From NCBI GenBank assembly GCA_973895155.1, contig OZ316897.1, positions 13,268,001-13,332,000 of the forward strand: a stretch of DNA of 64,000 nucleotides. The letters run 5' to 3'. Shown piece after piece: positions 36,836 through 48,573 of this stretch. The stretch's first letter is position 1. The number at the start of each line of letters is the position of its first letter. Both the position numbers and the translations under genes were made by a program. This stretch comes from Marsupella aquatica. Taxonomy: Eukaryota; Marchantiophyta. The notes under the pieces are model-generated. The model had not been told where the DNA came from. It ran no database searches and saw nothing but the letters and a program-made list of their open reading frames with translations.

Positions 36836-37056
36836 ACATAGCAAGTGTTTCTTGTCACAAACGAGCTTCATTTTGGCACTAGTCTGAAGGATGACTGCAG
36901 CTCAATAGTATCGGGATGTGTTCGTTTTGCCATTTTTATGAAGACGTAGCAAGTGCTTCTGGTATCTAGGGAGCATCATTTAGAACTAGTACGAAGCATG
37001 ACTGCTTTTCAATTGTATCGAAATGTGTTTGTTTTGCCCTTCTCATGAAGTATGCT
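36836..37056. repeat. Tandem duplication, two diverged ~110-bp copies
   Basis: Copy 1 (about 36836-36945) starts ACATAGCAAGTGTTTCT and ends TTGCCATTTTTATGAAG. Copy 2 (about 36946-37056) starts ACGTAGCAAGTGCTTCT and ends TTGCCCTTCTCATGAAG. Both contain ACTAGT.(C/A)GAA, GATGACTGC or CATGACTGC, and GTATCG..ATGTGTT.GTTTTGCC. Confidence 0.75.
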
Positions 37057-37642
37057 GCTGGTGGGAACACATTGCAGCTTTACCCTTGTCTACTGCATTG
37101 TTGATTGTCCTCTGATTTCTAAACACGAGGTGAAGCTGGAATGAATTCCTCGTTGCGTCCATCCAAGCCCGGTGGCTGCAGGTCATGTGAAAGCTTGACT
37201 ATTTCTGTGGTTTGCTTGATGATCATCGTTAATCTTCTATGATGGAAAAGTGGACAACATGATGATGACAAAGATTGGTTGCTAGGTCTTTAAACTCTTA
37301 GCTGGGACTTGCTTCACAATTTCCCTTCTTGATCCCTGTCGGTAACCACTCAGGCAACTAGGCACGTATGGTCCTGTCATTACATTTAATCGAAACTGGT
37401 AAAACGCCAACTAATGCCTTCATGGGAAAAATCACAAAACAGTGGTTGCTAATCACCACCAATGTGCTCCCAAAACAATCTAGGGTCAGGCATGTTAACG
37501 AAATACATCATAGAAACAGTCACAGGACATTGGTTGCTAATCACCAGCATTTTCTCCCTAAAATGCATCTCCTGCCAGCCATGTAACTGCAATCCATCCA
37601 CAGTGAGCCAAATGAATTTGCTTATCAGCTAGAGGGGTCTTA
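37057..37642. other. Intergenic between the duplication and the MITE
   Basis: No gene is supported. Two related lines near 37425-37480 and 37500-37560 (ACA.TGGTTGCTAATCACCA, then TCCC.AAA) form another short imperfect direct repeat of about 70-bp period. Confidence 0.4.
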
Positions 37643-38015
37643 GAGCACTCCCACCCGTGCTCACCAAATAGCCCCGCCATTGGGTTTAGCAAGCCGGTTT
37701 GGCACCCACACATTTGGGGTGTGATTGTGAAGGGTCTGATGAGCTTCACCATCTAGCAGGCCTTTAATTAGCACAAGAAAAAAGCCAAAGTCTCTCTGGA
37801 CCTGCCCCTGCAGAGTCATTTGATCAAAACTGAGAAGGCTGATAACAGGTGTGTGAGTCAATCTTGGTGGGCTCTGTCCAGTTAGGTTGTGGAGCACAGG
37901 ACTGCCAGCCTTGGGAGGAAAAAAGGCCGGGCTCTAGGTTTGGCTGCACAGACCAGGTAATGTCCAGGTTCCAAAACTGGGGCTTCTATACTAGTCCCAG
38001 CAGGTGGGAGTGGTC
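37643..38015. mobile_element. MITE of PIF/Harbinger type, 373 bp, TTA target duplication
   Basis: The left terminus GAGCACTCCCACC (37643-37655) is inverted at the right as GGTGGGAGTGGTC (38003-38015), one mismatch in 13. TTA flanks both ends (37640-37642 and 38016-38018), the 3-bp duplication expected for PIF/Harbinger. There is no transposase inside. The interior 37860-37960, in reverse orientation, matches 54560-54690, so this is a dispersed family. Confidence 0.7.
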
Positions 38016-38480
38016 TTACATATCATTTGTCCAGTGGCACATTTTATCCACATTATCATCCCAACTCATAGATGTTACAGCTTAGTGTGTAACTCAACCT
38101 AACTCTGAGTACAAGGAAACTTCAAGTAAATGGAAGGGAATTACATGACAATTCCTGTCATATGTTAACTACTATCTCTGTCCCAACCAAAATCCATTTC
38201 TATTGTCATGGTAAAACTTTGAAGGAGGCCTTCTATTTAAATGGAGGGCATTTTTTAAAAAGAGGGACCGTGTCAAAAAACCTTGTATTTTTCAATTCAC
38301 TAAGCAACCTTAAACCAGTTTTTACTAATATGCCCCCCAAAACGAGCAAAAATGAAATTGATTGGTTCCGTTTTGTAATGCTCCTGTGCCCATTTTCATT
38401 AAGGAACTGCAGTAGTGTTACTACAGAAAAAGTGTTGGTAACCCTATCGACTACCATGCGAGGAAACAGGAAAAAATTTG

Positions 38481-38511
38481 CTCGTAACAGTAAATTTTTT
38501 GCTGTTACGAG
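38481..38511. repeat. Perfect 10-bp inverted repeat near the left transposon end
   Basis: CTCGTAACAG (38481-38490) and CTGTTACGAG (38502-38511) are separated by 11 bp rich in T. It lies 10 bp inside the terminal inverted repeat and could form a hairpin or serve as a paired binding site for the transposase. A further TAACAG word occurs at about 38576. Confidence 0.85.
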
Positions 38512-38586
38512 TAAAAAAATTCCTTGAAATGGGTGATTTTTTGCTCAAACCAAAGTTTGGACTTGTTGGCTGCTAGTAACAGCAAG

Positions 38587-39023
38587 CCTCGCTAGCAAAA
38601 ACCCATCCAACAGTCTGTTCATATTTGAATGACTAATGTTTGTTTAAGAAACCTTTCAAGTGAAGTATGTCAATGTAACTTTTTTTTTAAACAAATTGGA
38701 CAATCCAAAATAGATATAAAGATCATCACCAAAGCACTTGGCAACGAGTTTTACTTGCAATTTAAATGATGGGCCTGGAGATTGGGAGTCATCAGTATCT
38801 CAGATAAACACACAAAATTGGCACCTAACCAACATAAAAGGTTGGCAGTGATTTCAGGGAGAGTTGCCAACTGTAAAAAAAGCCAAGTCTGTAAAGACAT
38901 GATATCCGACCTTATCAGGGTATGTGACTGTGTCACTGATAGTTTTCTCAATGAGTAACAAACCAGGGTCCAAATCATGAACCTACAAAACTTTTCAAAA
39001 ATATAGCTAGCGACCTCGCTAGC
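38587..39023. promoter_or_regulatory. Palindromic motif copies, left subterminal region
   Basis: A full copy GCTAGCGACCTCGCTAGC lies at 39006-39023. A half copy CCTCGCTAGC at 38587-38596 is preceded at a wider gap by GCTAGTAAC. They are part of the element-wide set of palindromes. Confidence 0.8.
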
Positions 39024-39658
39024 AAACCTGATGAACCAATATCTGGTGTTTTATAAATAAATTAAAGGGAACTTCATATGGAGTGTAAATATGATCTCTC
39101 CCTACCAACACACAAAAAAGTCTACTCCCAACGGTACTTACATATATATTAAAAACCAATGAAAACCTTATTAAAACCAAACCTCACTCTAAAGTGGATA
39201 ACATCAAACCTCAACTCCCCTTTGGATCAGATCGGAAACTTCAGCGACAGTTAAAATAGGCTGCTTGACTACATCCGAAGTCTCTAGGTTCAAATGGTAA
39301 ACATTCTTGTAAACCCAAAGGATATGTTTGCAAGACATGTAAGGCTTTCCATGCGAATGCCGCTTATAGAAATCCTCACAGGAGCAACATGGGTAGACGC
39401 ACAACTCAATCCAATATTTACTAGATTTACTAGGGTTGTTTTCATGCGTCACAGTCAAAACTGTCTTCCCCATCCGTTACCTTGGATGATCTTTTCACAA
39501 GCCACAATCCTCATTTGCAAGACATTTGCAGACTGAATCCTTTTAACAAGTTCTGCAGTGAAGTTGAAACGTTGACGAGCACCCTTCCCATTCCGCGTCC
39601 TCAGTCGTCTATTCAAATAGTTTACGTCAACCTTTTCTGGAAAAGAGTTCACGTCAAT

Positions 39659-40798
39659 TCAAAGTTCCATGCGACGTGGAGGAGCAACAGTGCCATCTGG
39701 TTCGCAATCCATGTAATAGAGACCATCAATCTGAAAACCCAAGCCAATCAAGAAGCTGATTTCAGGAGGAGTTAAGTCTGTCCCTCGAAGAACTTTTAGG
39801 GTACTAAGGGAAGTTGGGCAATTGACTTGCGCTCCCGGTCTTGTGGCAGACATTGTTTGGGCAGAATTGAAGTATAAGAGTTGAGGATGTGGTGAAGTCA
39901 TCCTCAAACCATGGATTGCAACCCCAACCACACCGCAAGACCGAGTATGAAAACCTACTTCCTTGATTAAGTTTCGACACTCATCTCTTCCAGAAATGGT
40001 CCTATCCATAGACCCATTGCACACTGGACCATTTCCTTTCCCGCACCGCCTTAAGTGCCAAGTACCAAATGGGACATCAACTTCATTTACCGCAGGTATT
40101 CTCCTTGGTGAAACATAAACTGGTTCCTCTGGACGGACAGGAGATATATGTTGTTGTGAGAATGACTTAGGAATTTCAAAAGTGTCATCTCCTGAGCTCT
40201 CAATGTCATTCCCTTCATTATCGGAAAGAAGAATCACGACGGATGGATCTGGACAACTAGAGAATGTTGAAGGATGGAGTATGCCCGAACTCTCCTTCAA
40301 CTTGTCGCTCTCTTCCACGACATTGACACTCCGGAAATCAGAATATAAATTTCTTGGATGTACGCCTCTTGTCACCGCCTCTGTGCACATCACCTTATCA
40401 TGTCGATGAGAGTCTTCAGCACCAACTCTAGCCGAAGCTTGGCCTTTTCGTTTTCCGGACTTTGTGCAAAGATCTCCATGAAGTGGTTGAGTGCGATGGA
40501 ACTCATATTTTGGAGATGATTCAAGCAGAAGATTGGTTGCTTTCTCAAAAGCATCAAGGGATCCTAGTGTATTTGCATTCCTATATGCAAGTTCAAATAT
40601 GGTAGGTCCATGTCCCCTGTGGCATCCTTCAATGTACGCAGCAAAGGCAGCAATCTGCCCACCAGCATGATTTTGATCAAGCTCACAAGCTTCAATCAGT
40701 CCAATCTTCTTCTTCATTTGGCAAGCTCTCATTGAACCATGTACAGATTCGGCTCCAGTACAATTTGGCATCAACGCTAACTCCTTTGCTGTTTGAGT
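39659..40798 (-). CDS. Transposase C-terminal extension with SUMO-interaction-like motif
   Basis: Exon following the DDE part, open for 379 codons. Residues near its middle (about 40210-40250) read PSVVILLSDNEGND, a hydrophobic VVILL core followed by acidic residues, which is the standard form of a SUMO-interacting motif. The first third is helical and Cys-containing (IGLIEACELDQNHAGGQIAAFAAYIEGC). The last part (FGTWHLRRCGKGNGPVCNGSMDRTISGRDECRNLIKEV) is unknown. It ends in PPRRMEL before a stop. It may be the true C terminus, with the SWIM part reached by alternative splicing, or this stop may itself be a lesion. Confidence 0.5.
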   Translation of the reverse strand, partial: TQTAKELALMPNCTGAESVHGSMRACQMKKKIGLIEACELDQNHAGGQIAAFAAYIEGCHRGHGPTIFELAYRNANTLGSLDAFEKATNLLLESSPKYEFHRTQPLHGDLCTKSGKRKGQASARVGAEDSHRHDKVMCTEAVTRGVHPRNLYSDFRSVNVVEESDKLKESSGILHPSTFSSCPDPSVVILLSDNEGNDIESSGDDTFEIPKSFSQQHISPVRPEEPVYVSPRRIPAVNEVDVPFGTWHLRRCGKGNGPVCNGSMDRTISGRDECRNLIKEVGFHTRSCGVVGVAIHGLRMTSPHPQLLYFNSAQTMSATRPGAQVNCPTSLSTLKVLRGTDLTPPEISFLIGLGFQIDGLYYMDCEPDGTVAPPRRMEL

Positions 40799-40878
40799 CT
40801 GAAGTCCAGACATAAACAAACACAATCATTGGGAGGCACATACTTGATTTGAAGATAACATTCATACACGAAAGGAAT

Positions 40879-40896
40879 GCTAGCGACATCGCTAGC
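40879..40896. promoter_or_regulatory. Palindromic motif in the transposase intron
   Basis: GCTAGCGACATCGCTAGC, both half sites complete. It lies inside the 120-bp intron between the catalytic exon and the SIM-containing exon, 22 bp from the splice donor. Confidence 0.85.
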
Positions 40897-42949
40897 CAAA
40901 AACAACGAGTTTACTTACCAGTCTGAAGAAGTTTCCCCACTGTCGCCATCGGACAACCCACCAAGCGATCCAGCCTTGCAAAGATCTCAATTTCCCAGGG
41001 TGACAATTCCCACACTTCCACCACTCTTGAATATCGTTAGCCACCCTGTAAGCTTGAACATATGAGGGTGCATTCCTAAATTTCTCCCACATTTGGTAGT
41101 GTTTGGAGTGTTTCCCTTCACGAATTCCCTCCACGGTATGACATCTTAGTGACTGCAAGAAATGGAATGCATCACTATGTTCTTTCTCAGGGAGACGAAC
41201 ACCATCAAAGAAAACATTTCTCACAGCGATCCATCCAGCTTCAACATTGTCAGCCATAAAACCAGCTATGTTTACATTGGCAATACCATTCTCAGCAACA
41301 ACTTCCAACATTAAATGCCATGCAGTTTCCAGTGAATCAACATCCTCGGCTTTCAATTCACAAGTGAAGATAGTACAAAGAGCGCGATAAGTGTGATCGT
41401 ATACGTGAGCACTAAAAGTTAACCAACCAGTAGTTATTCTGTGCATCATGTCCAAATTCACCCAAGCTCCCTCTAAAGTTCCACCTTTTTGCATCCGATT
41501 GAGAATGTCAACTCCAGAACCAGGACCTTTGGTACTCATCTTGAATACATGCGCTCGAATGGACTTGCCAGCCTGGCCAGGGAATAGGAAACGCTGTACA
41601 AATGGAAATCTCACACGCATTTGCATGTCACAAAGCGAATCCAACTCACCTTTCTTGGGATTCCCAATTTTAACGCTCCGGAAAATTGCATGGAATTTTG
41701 CCGATGAGGACACAACTTTCATCGAGTTCCACAGTTCCACCTCCTCTTCTTTTGAAAGATCGTGACATGCCTCAGGGTGGAGAAGAGATATCAATGTACC
41801 TATTGAAATATTCTTCACATGGGAAGGGGTTGCCAAGGGATGAGCTGACTGAACTTCTTGAATAACATCTTCCGCCTTTTTTTTTTGCAACTCGACACTT
41901 CCCCGTTCGGATCGGATGATCATGAACTCCCATATGCACTGCGAGTCTAGACATGTGTTTTGAGACATGAGAGTCCAAAGTTGGCTTTGCATAAACATAA
42001 AACATCATTGCTGGACAAGGCCTGACACAATAAGGTCTCTCATCACAAAAGCCACAAACCAAACCTCCTTCCGGAACCAGATTTCCCGGCTGGAAGACAT
42101 CGGTCATTAGTGATCTTCCAGGAAATGTCGCTTCATTCCTCATTCCTGTCTCCTTGAACCTTGAACAATTCAGATTTTGGCACTGCACAACACCACTGCA
42201 ACGGACCTTGAAAACAGACCAATGATTATGTGGCTTTAGGTTAGCCAAAGTAGTGACCAAGCGGGTCCAAGGGTAGCCACCATTGTTGCGGTCCATGTCA
42301 AGAAGCCCTTGACCGCAACCAAATCTTGACTCCACCGGAGGAAGCTCGTATACCTTGTCTCCATTGTAACTTGTTGGAAGACGATCAACTTGGACATCAA
42401 CCCACGAGACATCTCTTCTAAATCTTGCTAGCTCACTTGCCCCAATAATGCTCAAAAACATTTCAAGCGCACCAATTCTGTAGACTTTCTGCAAAAGATG
42501 ACATCCCGGAGCACTTGGAAGAGCAGTATCTACTTCCAATTTTGTAGAACAACTTCCAAAAACAGAATTAGTACCCTCAAGAGTTGTAAACTCAAAACTA
42601 GAGGCCTAGACATTCGTTTCTCTCCCCGGGGGAGAGTCCAGGTCTACAAGCACTTTTCCTTGAGGGTTCTGGAAGGCTCTGGAAAATCATCTTTGCCTGA
42701 TATAACCTCCACCACATCTCCGGAAGCAACCTCCCAAACTCTTTCACCAAGTAGAGTTCCTGAAATTAATTCGTCCTTCCTTGATCCATGGAGTGAAACA
42801 AGAAAGAACAATCTCGAAATGAAATCACAGTTATTGAGCCCAAATCTTGTCAAAAGAAAGGCCTCGATCACATTAGTGATCTTTCTCACAGATGAAAGAG
42901 TAGCAATGTCTCCAGTGCTCCGACGCCAAAAGATGACGCTCGGAGCCAT

Positions 42950-44301
42950 CAAATGAGGACCAAGACAAGAACCCAAATGTCACAAACATCATGGATGAAT
43001 ATATAGAATAATATGAAGACATTAAAGTTTAGAATAAAACGGAACAACACTTTAACGTTGCATATACGTCAAAACTTCAACGGCTCTAATACCTTCAAGA
43101 AATGAATTATTGCTAGCGATATTGCTAGCCTAAATTTGCTATCATAAAGGGCTCCATATAATCCAAAGTTATATCTTGTAATCGTCCAAACATTGACTGT
43201 TTTCTGTTGACAACAAGGATATCTTGGGTTGTTCCTAAATGTTTACTGAACTTGGAGTACATTAGGAGGATTATTGAACTTGGAGCTTCGTGTTAAACAA
43301 CGGTTTTTGCTAGCGACCTCGCTAGACTTAATTTAGGAAAATTTTCTGTGTTTAAGATGGACTCTATTATTAAACCAACTCTATTTTTAGTGATTCTATA
43401 ATATGATTTTCACTCACAAATTGACATTAATAGAGGAGAGGATTCGGAGATGTCCCATATATTAAACCTTTTAGAAACCCTGAATCAGGCCAGCGATATC
43501 ACTAGCCTGATGCACCCAAAATTTAGGGTAGACTTTTATTTGAGTTTGGAATTAAAATGAGGGATATCGAAACAAATATATTTCCAAAACGTTACATGTT
43601 TACATGTCATTAAACATTGTTAAGTTTGTTTGACTTTTGTCAAGTATTTTAGAATTTAGGAAAGAATTAAGGGTTCATTTGAAAACAATACATCACTTTT
43701 AACCTACCCCATTGACACTAATTTGGCCAGCAATGTCACTGGTAAAAAATTGTCTTAAATACATGTCTTAAACAAAGTATAGAGTTTGCCTATTTTTCCT
43801 TATCAATCATCTAATCAGTCATCTAATTAGTCATCTAACGACAAAATTATATTACCGTTGGAAGGGTTAACTTCATTTTGAAGAGTAAATTTCATAAAAA
43901 CTTCCTTTTCTACATCCATAGGCATATTTTGTATGACACCCAACCCAAGTTATTTTCAACGGACACCCAACCCAAGTTGGTCAACTATAGAGTAATTGAC
44001 TTGACGAACCGTTGGAGTCAAATGTACATTTCATCCGAACGAGTTGTTGTTAAGCAGTAATTAGACTCATTCTTAATGTTAACTGATGCTTTGTTAACGT
44101 TAGTTAGCACCAGCGGGATCTTTGGCATGAAGGTGTTAAATACTGATATTCCCTGTCAATGTCAGATACACTGTAGGTTACTTTGGATTCCCCCGATATC
44201 TTGCTTAGGATTCCTAACACATGTGACTTTGGATTCCTTTGCAAATCACCGTACCAATTCCTTGTATTCCGTTTACATGGTTCTCCTCTCCTTATCAGTC
44301 G
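42950..44301. promoter_or_regulatory. Divergent intergenic region with four palindromic motifs
   Basis: This 1.35-kb interval separates the starts of the leftward transposase and the rightward methyltransferase-like gene. Copies: GCTAGCGATATTGCTAGC at 43112-43129, GCTAGCGACCTCGCTAGA at 43309-43326, GCCAGCGATATCACTAGC at 43489-43506 and GCCAGCAATGTCACTGGT at 43726-43743. Spacing is 180-237 bp. Sites decay progressively to the right. It probably acts as a bidirectional promoter; a short direct repeat ACACCCAACCCAAGTT occurs at about 43938 and 43964. Confidence 0.7.
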
Positions 44302-47300
44302 ATGGCAACTTTTGCATCCCCTGAGTCTATTTTGTCCATTGCCTCACAATCAACTGCCTCTCAACGTCGAGAGACCAGGAGTTCTACAAGCCACAAAGCA
44401 CTTGCTTCGGGGCTAAAGACTCCAAGGAGGCGAAAGCTTGTTGATCCTATGGATATTGTGCCACCTTCGATGGATTCTGCCAAGTCCAAGCCTTTCTCAG
44501 TTGTCATTAACCGCCATCTTTACCAGTTTGGGCTGGACAAATTTGGGTATCCTCTGGTTACCCCTTGAATTCCATTGTGTCGAATGCAGAACATGCAGCT
44601 TGTGAGGTCTCTTCAGACAGATTTGAATGCAATTGAGACTTTGAAGAATGAGTTCCAGGCTCAAGGGTACATTGAGGATGCACCTCATTTTTATGTGCAA
44701 ATGACAAATGAGAATGGCAACGTGCAGTTTCTCAACGACACAATCAAACAGGGCTGGGATCCAATGTGGTTGGCGTAGAATGAAGCTTTTGAGAGGGAGT
44801 GTGATTCGCATCCTGATTTTGCTATGCTCAAGGATAAAATGTTTTGTGTTTTTGATGGCAATCACCGTCTCTATTCGTGGAACCTGCTTGCTGCTGAGAA
44901 TCCTCACGATGTCAAATATCATCCTCGAGTTGTCTCAAAGATATTCTTGAAAGGAGAGAAGGATACTTTCGTGCAGATTGAATCTGCAATGCATGCTCTC
45001 AACCGGTGAGAAGATCTTTGACACATTTGATCTTTTTCCTCCATCTTTCGTGCATGATTTGTTCTTGTTGTTTTCTGAATTATTGCCTCATTGTCAGGTT
45101 GACACAATGCCACGTCGAAAATTCATGGGTGCTGGAAGCTGATCGGGTCCAGAAGATTTTGTGCACAGACCTCTCAGTTTACAAAGATTTAATTGATCTA
45201 GAGAATTTCAAGTTATTTCAGCAGAAGATGCAAAATGTGAAGAAGCCGTCGTGGTATTCGAAGCAGATGACCTTAGATGCATGTATTTATATTCTTTCAG
45301 CGGCAAACATAGCTTCGCAAACTGCTGACTTACTCAAGAAGTTTGCACTGAAGGAGGAACTTGGTGAACCTCTATCAAAAGCTGCAAAGGACATTGCAAT
45401 TTGAGATATGATGAAGGAGCAACTCTCTGACTGGAATGTCAAAGTTCCAAAGTTTGCCCCGCTTCTGAATCCAGACTTTGGGGATTTCTTCAAGAAATGT
45501 GTTGAGATGCACAATTATTGTGAGAAAGAAAGGAAGGAAGCTCAGTGGACGGATGATAAGGGGAGAGGGAATGTTTTGTGTGGCCTTGATTGTGCAAGGC
45601 TTTTCACCGGGGTAACTTCTCTGAGTCCACAACTCCATTGCACTCTTCTCAAAGCACAATGCAAACCAGAGTTGCGTAAACAATATTTCCACCCATATCA
45701 ATTTTTGGATAGTGAGACCAAGCTCTGGTTGCATCGATGGGCAACCTGGGAACAGGTAGAGTCCATTGCGAGGTGCTTATTAAGTGAAGCAATCTCTGAG
45801 ATTATTCTCACTGTCCTTAAATCTAGAATTCTTTCTTCCCCAGAGAATAGTCAGGCATCCCTCCTTGTTGAAATTGATGATGAGTTTGAGGATTTCCTGC
45901 AGCAGGTTAAGGTAAGGTTCTTTAAGAGCATTTGGAACCCAAAAGTTGGGGAGAAGATTGACATTGCTGCTTTTCAACGGAGGGCAAAAAGATATGTTTA
46001 CAGGTTTTTTGTTGACTGGGAGGTAGCAAATAGATCTTTTTGGTGGTGTTATCCGGCATGTTTCTCTCAATGGGCGCAATATGCAAGAGATGATTCCGGT
46101 TGTGAGAAGTTTGGGGAGTACTCGATGTACCCTATTAAGGACATTGAACCCTTGCGGAAGATAAGTGAATGGGAGGTGTTGCATTGTCCCTGGTATTTAG
46201 ATTTGGAGAATTGGTCACTGACATTTGATGTGACAGAGAAAGCTGCGCTTCAAAAGATCAATCGTGGCTTGGTCCCAGAATTCTTTATTAGTGAATCTAA
46301 ATTGTGCAACCCGGAAGTAGAAATTGCTGGCTGTGTGTCGATGGAGCAGGCATGCCTCGGGGTGGCACCAACTGTTGATAGGAGCCGCCCTCGGACATTG
46401 AAGAGGGATGTTGCCAAGGAGGTATCAAAAGATGGCTCTATGATTTCTGGAAAGAAAAGTAAGTATATTCTTATCTCTCCTAAGCTTACTTCTATTACCT
46501 CTCCCAAGCTGCTATTCTGATTAAGTTTATGACATATCCTGAGGCTCTTAGGTTGCTTTTTGTACCAAAAAAGGAGGAAGTCTTCAGGTTCCGAGAGTGT
46601 TCAAACTGTGACTAATGGTCGCCAGGAGGATCTTGTTGAGCCTGAGTCTCTCGGTTTTGAAATTGTGACTAAGCCGGGAGGTGATAAGTCAGGGTCCCAG
46701 AGGTTGAAGAAGAAGCGAAAGGTTCAAGTGTTGTCAGATTCTGATGAGGAAGAAATTTCAATCCGAGAGGGTGTCACGAGGCTCTGTGGACTCCAGTTGG
46801 ATGGAAGGCGACATTTCCTTGCAAAGAGTAATCTGCGCTTGACGGCCGACTCGATAAGTATGAAGAAGGTTCAACCTTCTTGGATGGGGGAGGGGGATCA
46901 ATGGCTTTCGGAGATTTCAAGTTCTTCCGAACACCCGAATCCCTTAAAAATCAACGGGAAGCCTTGACTGGGACCGGTGCCCATCTGGGGTTCATAGCTC
47001 TTCCGACTGGGCTGAGGCCTCGTGTTACCGATGTGGACATTCCCCCATGGAATGTCTGGGTTGAGAAGCTCCCTTACTATTTCTTTGGAGTGATGAGGCC
47101 CATGTTGGCCGATGATGGGTATGTGGCCATTCTCCATAGTGGAGAATTTAACCACACAAAGCAAATTTTCGCTGCTATTGAACAGAGGAACAAATTTAAA
47201 CACCTTCAGAAGTACCGCGTTTTATTGGGGTCCCCAATGTGGATGCCAGACATGAACATTGAGGTGACTGAGATTTGTGTAAAATATGCATGGTTTAGTA

Positions 47301-48369
47301 TGTTTTTTTGACAGCGATCTTGCTGGCCTTCCTGGATTCATTAATTGACATTTTTTGTTCTTTTCCAGGTTTGCAACTTAAGCCTGGATGTCTTTTGTCG
47401 AGTGGAATTCAATGGGAAGATCCCAAAAGACCCGAAGTATGTCCCTTTGGCAACGTCTGAAGATGCATCACATAAGACGATGTTGAGTCTTTGTTATCCA
47501 AATTAAAAGGGATACCAAGGCAGAGTTAGCTTTTTCTGGTTCCTCTCGGTTGTCTGTTGGACTCATGCAGGCTGTGATGGAGCTTCTCACAAAGCCTAGA
47601 GACATTGTGCTTGATTGGAATATTGGAGACGACAGTTCATTTTCAGCTGGAGAACTCTCCGGGAGGTTCGTTGTTGGGGTCGAGGATAGGGATGTTCTCC
47701 ATGGTGCTGCAGAGAAGGCATTGAAGAGTGTTCTTGAGAGACACAAGAAAATTGAAGACCTCACTGAAACATTGGAGGACTTCGATTCAGAGGATGAATT
47801 TTCTCTTGCAGGATCAAAGAGTGGAAAAAACAAAGATGGGGCTCCTAATGTTCCTGATGCAAAAGATGGGGATGATGAATTTGACCTGGAGTAATGTACT
47901 GGTCCTCTCGCTTATACCAGATCCCTTTGCTTTAATCAATTGGCTGGTGAAGCTTGCTATTGTCTTTCGATTGGATATTTCATTGATAGTGCTCTCATTG
48001 TTTTCATGATTTCAGAGATTCTCGTGTCGACTGGTTTTGTGAAGAGAGATTTGGCTTCGAAGGAAGATTGAAGAATCTTGCATTGTTTCTCCTCAGAAGA
48101 CGTTTACTCTGCCTTGCTATGCAGAGAAGTCGGCAATTCAGTCGGATGATGCTTTTGTAATCTCCTGGGAAGGCAAATGTCGTAGGTCACATCATGGCGC
48201 CAGACAAAATTTATATTGCTTGCCTTTTGTTGACGATGAGGCATGCCTTGTTAAGCAATATGTTGATGAGTCTGCTGAGTCAACTGATCGGGATTTCAGT
48301 AGTGACCCGAGCAATACTAGTAGTAGGAATGACATAGAGTCGGATGAAAGTCATTCAAGTGACTTATGA
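44302..48369 (+). pseudogene. ParB-like / beta-class DNA methyltransferase-like gene of the transposon, decayed
   Basis: Starts at ATG 44302 (MATFASPESIL). A ParB-like core FCVFDGNHRLYSWNLLA lies at about 44842-44892; xxDGxHRxxA is the family hallmark. Introns at 45006-45097, 46459-46551 and about 47265-47368 have good borders. A long unknown middle (45098-46458) follows. A basic/acidic linker (KKKRKVQVLSDSDEEE) looks like a nuclear signal. DIPPWNVW at 47036-47059 resembles the catalytic (D/N/S)PP(Y/W) motif. VLDWNIGDDSS...GRFVVGVEDRD at about 47608-47700 resembles the SAM-binding motif I lying C-terminal to it, the order of beta-class enzymes. A Ser/Asp-rich tail ends at 48369. Lesions: in-frame stops at 44566, 44776 and 45402, and frameshifts near 46890, 47505 and 48065. 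Phage and bacterial ParB-methylase fusions exist; the substrate here is unknown. Confidence 0.5.
47310..47327. promoter_or_regulatory. Palindromic motif in a methyltransferase-gene intron
   Basis: GACAGCGATCTTGCTGGC, a diverged copy. It sits in the intron after the DIPPW exon. Confidence 0.6.
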
Positions 48370-48573
48370 TTTTCTGAGGGAATAGAATGATATCCCTGGA
48401 CAGTTTACTCACTTACTGTCAGTTTTGACAAAGTATTGGAGGCAGTACACTTTTTGGAAATATGACTTTGAAACGGGTTTGAAATCTGAGTTGATTCATT
48501 GACTATGCCTTTTCATATCCGCCTGGTGTTTTACTAGCTTGTGTTTATTCATATGGTTTGTCAATGATTGAAG

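Larger units (their letters stand above)
39204..42949 (-). pseudogene. MULE-like DDE transposase with SWIM zinc finger, frameshifted
   Basis: Minus strand. Exon 1 begins near 42949 (MAPSVIFWRRSTG). 42560-41880 holds a Cys-rich N-terminal part (VRCSGVVQCQNLNCSRF, then VCGFCDERPYCVRPC, then SRLAVHMGVHDHPIRTGKCR), like the FLYWCH/MULE N-terminal zinc regions. At 41877-41886 a run of ten T (A on the coding strand) shifts the frame; one base fewer would join VAKKK to AEDVIQEV. 41880-40919 holds the catalytic part: WVNLDMMHRITTGW, GFMADNVEAGWIAVRNVF, FHFLQSLRCH and IQEWW, giving the likely D-D-E. A 120-bp intron (40799-40918) leads to 40798-39659. The SWIM finger is at 39473-39204 (CCSCEDF...CKH), in a frame that needs one more shift or splice. 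Function by family: element excision and insertion. At least two lesions are present. Confidence 0.7.
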
